Source of the DNA: Streptomyces sp. DI166 | GTDB taxonomy: Bacteria > Actinomycetota > Actinomycetes > Streptomycetales > Streptomycetaceae | Assembly (NCBI RefSeq): GCF_900091315.1 | Contig: NZ_FLSP01000009.1 | Span: forward strand, 1-64,000 | Length of the DNA stretch: 64,000 bases | Reading direction: 5' to 3' | Part shown: one piece after another, positions 31,369-39,356 of the stretch | Layout of the letters: each line of letters opens with the position of its first letter | Position numbering within the stretch: position 1 is the first letter of the stretch | Position numbers and translations under genes: made by a program | Notes under the pieces: model-generated | Databases searched by the model: none | What the model was told of the DNA's origin: nothing | Seen by the model: the letters and a program-made list of their open reading frames with translations, nothing else

Positions 31369-32706
31369 TCAGGTGCCGGTGGGCTGGCAGGCGGCGCAGA
31401 GGCCGTACGGGGAGGGCGTGTGTGCGGGGGCGCGGCACTGGTTGCACTCGTGCCAGGCGCTGGTGTGCGGTGGCCGGGCGGCGCGCAGGCGGGCGGCGGT
31501 GAGTTCGGCGCAGGCTTTGCAGGGGGTGCCGGTGTGGCGCTGGTAGCCGCGGTAGCAGTCGGCGGTGTTGCAGGGGCCGGGGCGTGCGGGCAGGGCGGCG
31601 CCGAGGATCCACCGGCCGGGGTCGTGGATGGTGTGGGTCTGGGCGCGCATCCGGGTGAGCTGGTCGCGGATGTCCTCGGCGAAGACGCCCGTGTCGAGCT
31701 GGCGGCCGACCTCGCGGGCGATGCGCCGGACGGTGAACGGCGTGCAGGCGGGCAGGAGATCCCTGACGGGGTCCAGGACGGCCCAGACGCGCGGGCTGAG
31801 CGTCAGGGGCGGCCCGGCGTACGCGGGGCGCGCTGCGGGGCGCACACGGCCGCGGAGCGCTGCAGGCACCCGAGGGGTGTTACCGCAGGTATCCACAGGG
31901 GCGGGCCCGTAACTACCGTCATCTCGCCTACGGCGGAAGGAACCACGCTCGGGCGTGCTTCTCCCGTCAGTCAGTTGAGTGTCTTCCTTGATCGCGAGGG
32001 ATCCGCCACTGGTGTCCGGACCCGATCCGCCATTGGTGTCCGGACTCGGCGCCGGGGATGTGCCGTGGCCGGGGCAGCCGTTGACGGTGATCACGTGGCG
32101 TCCCTGGTATCCGGCGCGGCGCCCGAGGGTGATCCAGCCGAGGGCGTCCAGCGCGTCGAGGAGACGCCGTACGGTGCGCTCGCTGACGCCCAGGAGCGCG
32201 GCGAGCTCGGAGGCGGTGGCGGGGATGTGCATGGCGTCGGCGTAGGCCAGGGCGCAGTACAGGACGAACTGGGTCGGGCGCAGTGCCTTGCAGGCGCAGA
32301 CGTCGACGTAGGCGAAGTGCTCGGCCTTGCCGAGGGGGCGGACGCGGCGCTCGGCGGTGGTGCCGCGGCCGCCGGGGTCGGTGTGGCGGATGACGTCGGT
32401 CTCGGGCACGCCGTCGGGGCCGGGCGCGGCGAGCTCGGCGAGGTAGCGCTCGGCGGTGCGCTTGGAGTCGCCGAGCATCGCGGCCAGCGTGGCCACGCCC
32501 GCACGGCAGCGCTGCCGGCGCATGTCGAGCGCGGCGAGCTGGGCGCGGTAGCGGACGGCGCCGGGCGAGTAGTGGCCGCTGCCCCACACCCGTTTGGGCA
32601 GGGCGATCTTCTGGGCGTGCCACAGGGGAACCGTTCCTGCCGGGCCAGCACCTCCGGCCCCGCCACTGTGGCGGGGCTCGGGGGCGGGCGCGGGCAGGAA
32701 CGGCAT
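31369..32706 (-). CDS. Winged-helix protein, candidate replication initiator
   Basis: A 445-residue protein. A helix-turn-helix region near 60-95 (GVATLAAMLGDSKRTAERYL) is followed by a second near 160-200 (ATASELAALLGVSERTVRRL, LDALGWITLGRRAGYQG). A proline/Gly linker, another helical domain and a C-terminal zinc-like region (CNTADCYRGYQRHTGTPCKAC, then CNQCRAP, CAAC) follow. Such proteins fill the replication slot in Streptomyces phages that lack their own polymerase. The repeat cluster at 30381-30436 lies 1 kb downstream. The function is inferred. Confidence 0.65.
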   Translation of the reverse strand: MPFLPAPAPEPRHSGGAGGAGPAGTVPLWHAQKIALPKRVWGSGHYSPGAVRYRAQLAALDMRRQRCRAGVATLAAMLGDSKRTAERYLAELAAPGPDGVPETDVIRHTDPGGRGTTAERRVRPLGKAEHFAYVDVCACKALRPTQFVLYCALAYADAMHIPATASELAALLGVSERTVRRLLDALDALGWITLGRRAGYQGRHVITVNGCPGHGTSPAPSPDTNGGSGPDTSGGSLAIKEDTQLTDGRSTPERGSFRRRRDDGSYGPAPVDTCGNTPRVPAALRGRVRPAARPAYAGPPLTLSPRVWAVLDPVRDLLPACTPFTVRRIAREVGRQLDTGVFAEDIRDQLTRMRAQTHTIHDPGRWILGAALPARPGPCNTADCYRGYQRHTGTPCKACAELTAARLRAARPPHTSAWHECNQCRAPAHTPSPYGLCAACQPTGT

Positions 32707-32707
32707 G

Positions 32708-33232
32708 TCAGACCAGCGCGGCCAGGCGGATGACGTGGTCGTCGTCGACGACCAGGGCGCCGTGGGCGTGGAGTTCGTGCAGCAGCGCGTCCAGGCCCTC
32801 GGGCGCGCGGGCGAGGACCTCGTCGGCCGCGCAGACCGCGACCAGGTCGGCCAGCGGGACGAGGGACACCAGGTCGGCCGTGCCGGGGGTGGCCAGGGGC
32901 AGCAGCCCGCGGCGGATGAGCCGCTCCAGGGTGAGCGCGGCCATGGGCACCGAGTACTCGTACAAGGGGGCCAGGCGCCGCACCGTGCCGTAGACGTCGG
33001 CGAGTTCGCCGTCCAGGCCCTCCTGCGCCCCCTCGGGAACGCTGTTGGACGGGGTGAGGGTGATCCAGCTCTCGTAGCCGCTGTACGGCGGCCGCATCAG
33101 CCACAGCGCCGATCCCTCGGGCCCCGCCGCACCGCCGGGAGGCTGGACGGTGCGGGCGGCACGCGCGGCCTCCTGGCGGGCGCGCTTCCTGGTGCGTGCC
33201 GAACGGTTCTTCGGCGTGCGGGACTTGCTCAC
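32708..33232 (-). CDS. Early phage protein, helical
   Basis: A 174-residue protein starting with a basic segment SKSRTPKNRSARTRKRARQE that could bind nucleic acid. The second half is helical and acidic (LTLERLIRRGLLPLATPGTA, PEGLDALLHELHAHGALVVD). It overlaps the upstream gene by four bases. No family is recognised. Confidence 0.6.
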   Translation of the reverse strand: MSKSRTPKNRSARTRKRARQEAARAARTVQPPGGAAGPEGSALWLMRPPYSGYESWITLTPSNSVPEGAQEGLDGELADVYGTVRRLAPLYEYSVPMAALTLERLIRRGLLPLATPGTADLVSLVPLADLVAVCAADEVLARAPEGLDALLHELHAHGALVVDDDHVIRLAALV

Positions 33233-33468
33233 GGCGGGGACTCCTCATCGATGGCGTCGGGGACGGTGTAGGTGGCGCCGCACGGGCCGCGGCGGATGCC
33301 GGGCCCGGTGTGGCGGTGGTTCTGGCCGCAGCCGCCGGGGCCGGTGCAGCGGACCGTGTACTCGGTGCGGCCCGACGTCGTGATCGGATCGCACGGCACA
33401 GCGGCCGGGCCGCCCCAGCGCGGCGGATCGGCGGGGAGCAGCGGTAACTGCTCGGGGCAGGTGCTCAT
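33229..33468 (-). CDS. Small Cys-containing early protein
   Basis: A 79-residue protein with CDPITTSGRTEYTVRCTGPG and GCGQNHRHTGPGIRRGPCGA, so four to five cysteines plus histidines in a short span. This looks like a zinc-stabilised fold. Start and stop overlap both neighbours by four bases. The role is unknown. Confidence 0.65.
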   Translation of the reverse strand: MSTCPEQLPLLPADPPRWGGPAAVPCDPITTSGRTEYTVRCTGPGGCGQNHRHTGPGIRRGPCGATYTVPDAIDEESPP

Positions 33469-33884
33469 GACGCACCGCCGCTATGGGGAGGCTCGCTGCG
33501 CACCGTGGCGCCGGCGGGGACGGTCAGGTGGATGGGACGCCGTCCCCGGCCCGGGCCCCAGCTGCGCCGGGCCGGGCGGGCAATGAGCCGGGACACGTGC
33601 AGGGCCTCGAACGCCCGCGTCAGCTGAGGCTGGGTCAGGCCCGCTTCCTCGCGCAGACGGTCCGGCGGCGGGCACAGGCCCTGGGGGATGCGGCCCGAGG
33701 AGTCCGCGCGGGCCGCGAGCGCGAACGCCAGGGCCTTGGCCGGGGCGTCCAGGCCGCAGGCCAGCACGGCCCGCTCCCAGGCGGCGGGGGTGTACGGGAC
33801 GGGCGGGACCGGGGCCGCCGGGGCCGGGGCCGGGGCGCGGCGGCGTGCCAGGTCTGCGGGTGTCGGGATCGGCCGTTCAGCCAT
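33465..33884 (-). CDS. Winged-helix DNA-binding protein
   Basis: A 139-residue protein. After a Pro/Ala-rich start it has WERAVLACGLDAPAKALAFA, PPDRLREEAGLTQPQLTRAF and EALHVSRLIARPARRSWGPG, a clear winged helix resembling the first domain of the protein at 31369-32706. Likely a regulator or replication accessory. A stop overlap (GTGA-like) joins it to the next gene. Confidence 0.68.
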   Translation of the reverse strand: MAERPIPTPADLARRRAPAPAPAAPVPPVPYTPAAWERAVLACGLDAPAKALAFALAARADSSGRIPQGLCPPPDRLREEAGLTQPQLTRAFEALHVSRLIARPARRSWGPGRGRRPIHLTVPAGATVRSEPPHSGGAS

Positions 33885-34107
33885 GAGGGTTGTCCTCTCT
33901 CGGGCCCGGGCAGCGCCGGGCGTGGACGAAGTGGGCGGCGGCGACGAAGCGGGCCACCTCGGCCGCCTCACCGGAGCACTCCAGGAAGCAGCCGTGCGGG
34001 CAGGTCAGCCGGGCGTACGGGCGCCGTATCCAGCCGTAGGGGGGCCGGTAGTCGGCAACCGCCCACAGCCCATGCAGGCCTGCGGGCGGCCACGCCTTGG
34101 CGGCCAC
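33877..34107 (-). CDS. Small zinc-finger-like protein
   Basis: A 76-residue protein read from GTG 34107. GLHGLWAVADYRPPYGWIRR then LTCPHGCFLECSG and FVAAAHFVHARRCPG give three cysteines and several histidines, a likely metal site. It overlaps the winged-helix gene by 8 bases and lies 2 bases after the lipoprotein gene. A longer frame on the same strand is mostly noise. Confidence 0.55.
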   Translation of the reverse strand: MAAKAWPPAGLHGLWAVADYRPPYGWIRRPYARLTCPHGCFLECSGEAAEVARFVAAAHFVHARRCPGPREDNPHG

Positions 34108-34109
34108 CG

Positions 34110-34268
34110 CTACCCGCCCGCGGCCGGGGCGGGGGCCGGGCTGGGCCACGGCCGCACAGCCGGAGGCGGCCCGCTGCAGGACGCGGCCAGAGCGAGCGCG
34201 GCCACCAGCACAAGCGCCGCCACCAGCACGGCCCCGGCACGGACCGCCACCGGCCGCCTCCCGCACAT
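34110..34268 (-). CDS. Putative small lipoprotein
   Basis: A 52-residue frame. Basic MCGRRPVAVRAG, a hydrophobic run VLVAALVLVAALAL and the lipobox LAASC with Cys31 give a textbook type II signal peptide. The mature part would be about 22 residues of Pro/Ala/Gly. ATG 34268 overlaps the stop of the upstream HTH gene (TGATG). Prophage lipoproteins often block superinfection, but here that is a guess from type alone. Confidence 0.6.
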   Translation of the reverse strand: MCGRRPVAVRAGAVLVAALVLVAALALAASCSGPPPAVRPWPSPAPAPAAGG

Positions 34269-34828
34269 CAGCCCGCCTCCGCGGGCCCGGCGGGCCCGGC
34301 GCGGTGGGGCAGCGGCGCAAGCCGCATCGAGTGCACGGTGAACGGCACCCCGGGCGCCACATCGCCGCGGGCCCGGGCCAGGCGGTAGGCGTGCGCCATC
34401 GCGATAACCGCCTGGTAGACCAGCGCCTGCGGGGACTTCCCCGTCTGCGCCAGCAGCGCCAGGTCGCGGCGCAGACCGGCGCACCGGCTCACCTCGATAC
34501 CCGCATGCGGATCGGGTACCTGCGCCACCGGCGCACCCTGCGGCGCAGGCGGCTCAACGACCGGCGCAGTGTCCGGCGCGCTGTCCGGCGCAGTGTCCGG
34601 CAGGTCACCCCCTGCGGCCTGCGGCGCAGGCGGCTCAGGCGGATCAATGACCGGCGCACTGCCCGGCGCACTGTCCGGCGTGTTGTCCGGCGTGTTGTCC
34701 TGGGCGGTTGCGTCGAGGTCGCGGCGCACCGTGTCCTTGCTGACATTGAGCCGCTTGGCGATGGCACGCCGGCTCAGGCCCTCCCCGGCAAGCTGGCGCA
34801 CCAGCGTGCGCCGGTCCGCCCGCGTCAC
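34268..34828 (-). CDS. HTH DNA-binding protein with Asp/Pro-rich linker
   Basis: A 186-residue protein. The N-terminus is a resolvase-type HTH (TLVRQLAGEGLSRRAIAKRL, NVSKDTVRRDL). A low-complexity linker (repeats of DTAPDSAPDTAP type, residues about 43-90) leads to a helical C-terminus (DLALLAQTGKSPQALVYQAV). The linker is coded by tandem DNA repeats. It may bind phage operators. Function unknown. Confidence 0.7.
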   Translation of the reverse strand: MTRADRRTLVRQLAGEGLSRRAIAKRLNVSKDTVRRDLDATAQDNTPDNTPDSAPGSAPVIDPPEPPAPQAAGGDLPDTAPDSAPDTAPVVEPPAPQGAPVAQVPDPHAGIEVSRCAGLRRDLALLAQTGKSPQALVYQAVIAMAHAYRLARARGDVAPGVPFTVHSMRLAPLPHRAGPAGPAEAG

Positions 34829-35295
34829 CGCGCCACCCCCTCGGCAGGGCGGATCATCGCCGCGAGGCCCGTGGTGATGCGGCGCACCTGGTCCTGGCTG
34901 ACCGGGCCGCGCAGCTCGACAACGAGCCGGGGCACGTCCACCAGCAGGCCCTTCGGCCCCTCGGGTGAGGGCGCCTCGTCGAGCGCGGCTACGATCCGCT
35001 CGGCCAGCCGCTCGACGCTGCCCGTCCAGGTGTCACACGCGTGCCGGTCACCCTGCCTGTAGCGGTGTTCGACAGTCACCACCGTGTCCGTCTCCACCGC
35101 GTACGGGACGGTGCCCACAACAGCCCCGATGACCGCTTCCAGCCGTGCATCGCGAGCCTTCGCAGGGAAAGGCTGCTTCAACATCTGCTCGGCGGCGTAG
35201 CGGGTGATCCCGAGTTCCTTCGCAATACGGCGCGCGCCGTAGCCGAGCTCGGCCTTCAGCCGGTGCGCCTCGGCGTGCAGGTCGGCGGCGTTCAT
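34825..35295 (-). CDS. HTH protein of the early operon
   Basis: A 156-residue protein. HAEAHRLKAELGYGARRIAK, ELGITRYAAEQMLKQPFP form an HTH similar to the previous gene's. A mixed alpha/beta C-terminal part (VETDTVVTVEHRYRQGDRHA, RLVVELRGPVSQDQVRRITT) follows. Both neighbours overlap by four bases. Probably a paralogous or cooperating DNA binder. Confidence 0.68.
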   Translation of the reverse strand: MNAADLHAEAHRLKAELGYGARRIAKELGITRYAAEQMLKQPFPAKARDARLEAVIGAVVGTVPYAVETDTVVTVEHRYRQGDRHACDTWTGSVERLAERIVAALDEAPSPEGPKGLLVDVPRLVVELRGPVSQDQVRRITTGLAAMIRPAEGVAR

Positions 35296-35882
35296 GCGCC
35301 ACTCCCGATGTGGACGGGGCGGCCGTCGCGGACGATGGTCAGCCGGTGCGGCCCGGCCTCCATCCACAGCTCGGTGAGCGGCTCGGGGTCGTCGTCGACG
35401 GCGAAGCAGCCGACCATGCCGTCGAGGAACTCGGTGTCCTCGGGCAGGGTGTGGGCGAGCAGCTGCATGGACAGGAACCCGCCGGATCCGGCGGAGACGA
35501 GGTACGTCTCGCCGAACGCGGCCATCTCACCGGCCTGCTCGTAGTGGACGTGGACCATGTCACCGGGCCGGGCCGGATACCAGGAGGCCTTCGTGAGCGC
35601 GGTGTAGCCGGAGTTGAGGGCCTCGACCTCGCCGACGATGTCCCGGGCGCGCTTGGCGTCCTCGGCGCGGGCGAGCGGGCTCCGGTCGTCGTCAAGGGGG
35701 AGTTGCGCGGCGATCTTCAGCGCGAGCATGTCGACCTGCATGGCCCACGGTTTGACGTCCTGCGCGGCAGGGTCCTCGATGTGGGCCAGCGCGCGCCCGT
35801 AGATCAGGTCAGCGGCGGTCACGTTCTCGACGGGCTGCTTGAGGACACGGGTGATGGCCTTCAACGCCTCGGTACGGCGCAT
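35292..35882 (-). CDS. Early phage protein, possible metabolic or inhibitor role
   Basis: A 196-residue soluble alpha/beta protein. It starts with helical RRTEALKAITRVLKQPVENV and ends with beta-rich FLDGMVGCFAVDDDPEPLTE, GPHRLTIVRDGRPVHIG. No catalytic motif is recognised. It is first after a strong hairpin (35906-35949), so its expression may be set apart from the upstream genes. Confidence 0.6.
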   Translation of the reverse strand: MRRTEALKAITRVLKQPVENVTAADLIYGRALAHIEDPAAQDVKPWAMQVDMLALKIAAQLPLDDDRSPLARAEDAKRARDIVGEVEALNSGYTALTKASWYPARPGDMVHVHYEQAGEMAAFGETYLVSAGSGGFLSMQLLAHTLPEDTEFLDGMVGCFAVDDDPEPLTELWMEAGPHRLTIVRDGRPVHIGSGA

Positions 35883-35905
35883 GTGATGCTCCTTCAGGGC
35901 TGGTG

Positions 35906-35949
35906 CCGGGCGGGCGGGACGGTTGTCAGGGCACGTCCCGCCCGCCCGG
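35906..35949. terminator. Perfect 15-bp hairpin inside the early operon
   Basis: CCGGGCGGGCGGGAC / GTCCCGCCCGCCCGG (35906-35920, 35935-35949) with a 14-base loop, between genes ending at 35965 and starting at 35882. It probably attenuates leftward transcription, so downstream early genes may be expressed later or at lower level. No U-tract follows in either direction, as is common in Streptomyces. Confidence 0.7.
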
Positions 35950-35964
35950 AGTACTGGGGATGGG

Positions 35965-36357
35965 TCAGGCGCCCGGGCGGGCGGTGGCCAGGGGGAGTTC
36001 GAGGCCGGTGTGGTGCAGCCAGGGCACGGCGAGGGCGTCGAGCGGCGTGCCGGGGGTGATGCGGCCGAGGGTGCGGCCGCACTGGCAGACGCCGACCAGG
36101 TCGCCGCCGCGGTGCTGGATGCCCAGGGCGTGCCCGGAGGCCTCCGCGTCAGCGGTGTGCGCGGCCGCGCTCGCGTCGCTCACCGTCAGGGCGGTGTCGA
36201 TGGCCGCGGCGAGCTGCGGCACGGTGGCCGTCCACTCCACGCCGGTGGATGCCGGGGCGAGGCCCTGGACCAGGCGGCCGCGCAGCTCGTGCCCGAGCAG
36301 GGGCCGGTCCAGGTCCGGGCGCCGCAGCACGGCGGCGATGGTCTCCGCGCGGCTCAC
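35965..36357 (-). CDS. Early phage protein of unknown function
   Basis: A 130-residue protein from GTG 36357 (GTGA overlap upstream). ETIAAVLRRPDLDRPLLGHE is helical; the C-terminus has a cysteine pair in GVCQCGRTLGRITPG. No known domain. A longer frame extending upstream to 36570 is inside another gene. Confidence 0.6.
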   Translation of the reverse strand: MSRAETIAAVLRRPDLDRPLLGHELRGRLVQGLAPASTGVEWTATVPQLAAAIDTALTVSDASAAAHTADAEASGHALGIQHRGGDLVGVCQCGRTLGRITPGTPLDALAVPWLHHTGLELPLATARPGA

Positions 36358-36572
36358 CGCACACCCCCCTGACCGCCATGGCGGGGGATGCGGGTGTGCC
36401 GGAGATCGGCGTGCCACCACGGCGAGGAGCGGGGCAGCGGCGGCGGGGTGGCCCGTACGGGCTGCCCGATCCGCGGTGCGGGCCGCCGTTCGGCGGCCGC
36501 GTCCGCCGCGACCGCGAGCAGCAGCACCAGGGCGACCAGGACGCCGAGCCCGCAGCAGCACAACAGCCACAT
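36354..36572 (-). CDS. Small membrane protein
   Basis: A 72-residue protein from ATG 36572. An N-terminal membrane helix with three adjacent cysteines (MWLLCCCGLGVLVALVLLLA) is followed by a soluble basic tail with WWHADLRH. The cysteines may be lipid-modified or form disulfides. Overlaps on both sides support it. Function unknown. Confidence 0.6.
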   Translation of the reverse strand: MWLLCCCGLGVLVALVLLLAVAADAAAERRPAPRIGQPVRATPPPLPRSSPWWHADLRHTRIPRHGGQGGVR

Positions 36573-37042
36573 CACTGGCTCACCCCCGCCGAGGCGTGCT
36601 CCGGGGTGATCCACCCCGCGGCCGTGCACAGCTGGACGGCGTGTTCCATGTCCCGCGCGCCCAGGCGCCGCAGGGCGCGCTGCCGGTGCGAGCGGACCGT
36701 CTCCCACGACAGCGACAGTCGGCGCGCGGTCGCGTGCACGGACTCCCCCGCGGCCGCCGCGGCCACCGCGTTCAGCTGGGCCGGGGGCAGCGGGCAGCCC
36801 TTGAGCCGTTCCGCCGCGCGGGCCGCGGCCGCCACCTTCTCCGACAGCGGCCTGCGCCCGGCCTCCGCCCGGGCCCGGCCGAGCTCCTCCAGGAGCAGCA
36901 GCCGGATCCGGTCCAGGCGCTGCGCCTCGCGCAGCAGGTGCTCCTCGGCCGGGGTGCGGGGCGCCCACGCCTGCCCGGGCCGGGCGGAGCGGGGCAGGAC
37001 CAGGCCCGCCTGTGCCAGTTTCTTGCCGTTCAGCCCGGTCAC
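36572..37042 (-). CDS. LuxR-type HTH protein
   Basis: A 156-residue protein from GTG 37042. A helical N-terminal half (LLREAQRLDRIRLLLLEELG, RARAEAGRRPLSEKVAAAAR) precedes a GerE/LuxR-like HTH near 95-145: LNAVAAAAAGESVHATARRL, SLSWETVRSHRQRALRRLGA. This could be an early activator of phage promoters. The start overlaps the upstream stop (GTGA). Confidence 0.7.
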   Translation of the reverse strand: MTGLNGKKLAQAGLVLPRSARPGQAWAPRTPAEEHLLREAQRLDRIRLLLLEELGRARAEAGRRPLSEKVAAAARAAERLKGCPLPPAQLNAVAAAAAGESVHATARRLSLSWETVRSHRQRALRRLGARDMEHAVQLCTAAGWITPEHASAGVSQ

Positions 37043-37560
37043 CGGATCGCCTCCCGGTCGTCCCAGTCGGCCAGGGCCGCCTCCACAGCGGGCGCGTGCT
37101 CCCACCGGTGCGGCCCGTCCGGCGGCATCCATGCGCCGTCCAGGCCGTCAGTGGCAAGGTGCAGCGCCGCATCCGCGACGACGTCGGGGGCGGCGAGGTC
37201 GTCCAGGGCCAGGACCCGGACGTCACCGCCGGCGCGGGCAGTCCAGCCGGTCAGGTCCGACCACAGCAGGTCCAGCCCGCCCGGGTCGTCCACGTCCGGA
37301 TGACCCGTCAGCCACGACACCGTCAGGAACAACTCCCCGCCATCGCCGAGCTGCTCGGTACGTACTCCGGCCTCCACCACGTCGGGTGCGATCCCGGACG
37401 CGGCCAGCCCGGCGTGCACGGCGTCCCCGTACGGCAGGTGCGGCAGAGCCGGAATCCGGGTGGCATCGCCCGCCGGCAACCGGCCGTTGCCGCGGGTGCA
37501 CTTCCCGGTGTCCTGGCCGAGGCCGCCCGCCTCACGCACGCTGTCCTCGCGGGCGCTCAC
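37039..37560 (-). CDS. Early phage protein, alpha/beta
   Basis: A 173-residue protein. GDAVHAGLAASGIAPDVVEA, GELFLTVSWLTGHPDVDDPG and LDLLWSDLTGWTARAG suggest a mixed fold, perhaps a small enzyme or inhibitor. Coupled by four-base overlaps. No family is recognised. Confidence 0.6.
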   Translation of the reverse strand: MSAREDSVREAGGLGQDTGKCTRGNGRLPAGDATRIPALPHLPYGDAVHAGLAASGIAPDVVEAGVRTEQLGDGGELFLTVSWLTGHPDVDDPGGLDLLWSDLTGWTARAGGDVRVLALDDLAAPDVVADAALHLATDGLDGAWMPPDGPHRWEHAPAVEAALADWDDREAIR

Positions 37561-37580
37561 CGGCCCTCACCCCGCTCGGC
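37556..37580. repeat. 25-bp direct repeat at gene junctions, copy 1
   Basis: The 25 bases beginning CTCACCGGCCCTCACCCCGC recur identically at 37783-37807. Each copy covers a gene end (coding AERGEGR then stop) and the next start. A degenerate version lies at about 38040-38060, where the upstream gene ends ERGERP. This suggests gene gain by recombination at shared junction sequences. Confidence 0.7.
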
Positions 37581-37787
37581 GTTCACGGCCGCGGCAAGCG
37601 CGACCAGCCGGATCCGCAGGGCCACCGCCGACTGGATCATGTCCTCCTGGTCGTGGACGCTGGCGGTCGCGGTCGTCTCCAGTACCCGAGCGGCCTCGCG
37701 CAGCTCGGCGTCCACGTCCCCGTGGCACGGGCCGCCGTTGTAGGCGCCCAGGAGGCTCATGTCCACCGGCGCCGTGTGCGTACTCAC
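37557..37787 (-). CDS. Small helical early protein
   Basis: A 76-residue protein. ELREAARVLETTATASVHDQ and EDMIQSAVALRIRLVALAAA are long helices, and it ends ERGEGR like the next gene upstream. Function unknown. Confidence 0.6.
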   Translation of the reverse strand: MSTHTAPVDMSLLGAYNGGPCHGDVDAELREAARVLETTATASVHDQEDMIQSAVALRIRLVALAAAVNAERGEGR

Positions 37788-37807
37788 CGGCCCTCACCCC
37801 GCTCGGC
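37783..37807. repeat. 25-bp direct repeat at gene junctions, copy 2
   Basis: Identical to 37556-37580. Recombination between the copies would delete exactly one small gene (37557-37787) and leave a correct junction. Confidence 0.7.
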
Positions 37808-38041
37808 CTGCTCGGCCTGCTCGGCGGTGAGCTTGGTGCGGAGGTAGTCGACGTTCCAGCCGAGACTGTCCGGGTTCTCCTTGAGGGCCTCGCTGACGAG
37901 GACGCGGACCAGGCCCGCGCGGCGGAGGAGACGCTGGTCGTAGTCATCAAGGTCGTAGGGCAGGGTGAGCGCGTCGACGACGGTGGCCAGGAGTGCGCGC
38001 AGGTCGCGGGCCTCGCTGGCAGGGGTGGGCTTGCGGTTCAC
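37784..38041 (-). CDS. Small early protein
   Basis: An 85-residue helical protein (ARDLRALLATVVDALTLPYD, LDDYDQRLLRRAGLVRVLVS, VDYLRTKLTAEQAEQAERGE). Both ends overlap neighbours by four bases. No known family. Confidence 0.6.
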   Translation of the reverse strand: MNRKPTPASEARDLRALLATVVDALTLPYDLDDYDQRLLRRAGLVRVLVSEALKENPDSLGWNVDYLRTKLTAEQAEQAERGEGR

Positions 38042-39084
38042 GGGCGCTCACCCCGTTCCTCGGCGAGGAACGCGGCCACGGCGGGGAACTGGGCATCCAC
38101 GGAGCGGCGCACGGCCTCGTCCTCGCTGTCGGGCTGGCAGGGGACGAGGTTGGAGTGCGCGGGCTTGCCGCAGCCGCACGGGATGCCGGTCGGCCCATAC
38201 GCCAGCGGGTCCCCGTACGGGTGCTGCTCCGGTGCCTGCTGGCGGGGGTCGAGGGCGGCGGCCCGGTCGGCGGCGGCGAGTTCGGCGCCTGCGGCGGTCA
38301 TCGCGGCCTGCGCGCACAGCGGGCTGCACCACCAGCGCGGCCCGGTCTCGGTGCCGGCGACGCCGACGAGGATCCAGCCGGACACCGTCGGGTCGGACGC
38401 GTCGAGGTCCTCGTCCGGCATCCCGCAGCCGGGCGTCGTGCACGCCTCCGCGGTGTGCACGGTCGACAGCAGCAGCTCCCCGAAGCGCAGGCGCTCGTCG
38501 TCGGTGAGGACCAGGACGGCGCGGCCGCCCCGCGCGGTGGTACCGCCGACGAGGGTGGTCTCGCCGGGGCCGTCACCGGCCGGTCCGGTCACCTGCCCGC
38601 TCCAGCGGACGGTCAGCGGCAGCGCGCGGGGCGCACGGCCGTCGACGGCGGCCAGGACCTCGCCCACCTTCAACAGGTCCTCGGGATGCCGGTCGTCACA
38701 CAGGCGGCCCACAGCGCGGCAGCGTTGGTGGAACCACTCCAGGGCCTCACGGTCCTGCCGCGCGCCGGCGAGCTCCGCCGCGCACTCCGCCAGCGCCTGC
38801 TCGCGGGCGGCGTCCGCGATGGCCTGCGCACGTTCCGGGTCGAACAGGATGCCCCGGTCGTACTCGGCCCGGGCGAGGTCCAGGGGGGCCGTGCTGCCCT
38901 GCTCCATCGCAGCCCGCAGGACACCGGCCGCGCCCGTCACCACAGCGGGCTGGCGGTCCGGCGACGAGCCGGCCGGCACGGGAACCACCGCGGCGTAGGA
39001 AGCGACGGCGTCCCGCAGCGGACGCGGGTCGTGCAGGCCCTCCGGGGGCCACGGCTGGTCAGGTGTCTGAGATGATGCGGTCAC
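38038..39084 (-). CDS. Large early phage protein with Cys clusters
   Basis: A 348-residue protein. A helical N-terminal half (ARAEYDRGILFDPERAQAIA, EALEWFHQRCRAVGRLCDDR) leads to a beta region with LTDDERLRFGELLLSTVHTA and three cysteine groups (ACTTPGCGMPDE, WWCSPLCAQAA, GIPCGCGKPAH). The cysteines suggest one or two zinc sites. Similar proteins are common near the start of early operons in Streptomyces phages. No role is known to me. Confidence 0.68.
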   Translation of the reverse strand: MTASSQTPDQPWPPEGLHDPRPLRDAVASYAAVVPVPAGSSPDRQPAVVTGAAGVLRAAMEQGSTAPLDLARAEYDRGILFDPERAQAIADAAREQALAECAAELAGARQDREALEWFHQRCRAVGRLCDDRHPEDLLKVGEVLAAVDGRAPRALPLTVRWSGQVTGPAGDGPGETTLVGGTTARGGRAVLVLTDDERLRFGELLLSTVHTAEACTTPGCGMPDEDLDASDPTVSGWILVGVAGTETGPRWWCSPLCAQAAMTAAGAELAAADRAAALDPRQQAPEQHPYGDPLAYGPTGIPCGCGKPAHSNLVPCQPDSEDEAVRRSVDAQFPAVAAFLAEERGERP

Positions 39085-39167
39085 GGTGACCTCGATTTCT
39101 CTGATGGTTGAGGTGGCCGAGGGGTCGTGCTCCGGGGGCCAGCCGGGCGCGGCCCCGTCTTGTTGGA

Positions 39168-39356
39168 TCAGGCGGCCGCCGTCTGCGCGGCAGCGTCCTC
39201 GGCGGCCAGGGCCGCGGCGGCGGGAGCGAGGATCGGCCGCAGCACGTCGATCAGCTCGGGCGGGATACCCACCGTGCTGATGGCGCGCTGGGCCTGGGCG
39301 CGGGCGTCCGCGATCTCAGCCGGGCTGAGAATCCGGTGCCTCTCCTCCCGCGTCAC
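39168..39356 (-). CDS. Small early protein
   Basis: A 62-residue helical protein from GTG 39356, overlapping the Cro-like gene stop (GTGA). EERHRILSPAEIADARAQAQ and VGIPPELIDVLRPILAPAAA are seen. It may form an operon unit with the Cro-like protein. The 83 bp after it hold no gene. Confidence 0.6.
   Translation of the reverse strand: MTREERHRILSPAEIADARAQAQRAISTVGIPPELIDVLRPILAPAAAALAAEDAAAQTAAA

Noticed and set aside
34560..34700. Short repeated GC-rich units resembling a CRISPR array
   Set aside because: Units are not regularly spaced and encode the Asp/Ala/Pro linker of the HTH protein; no spacers and no cas genes.
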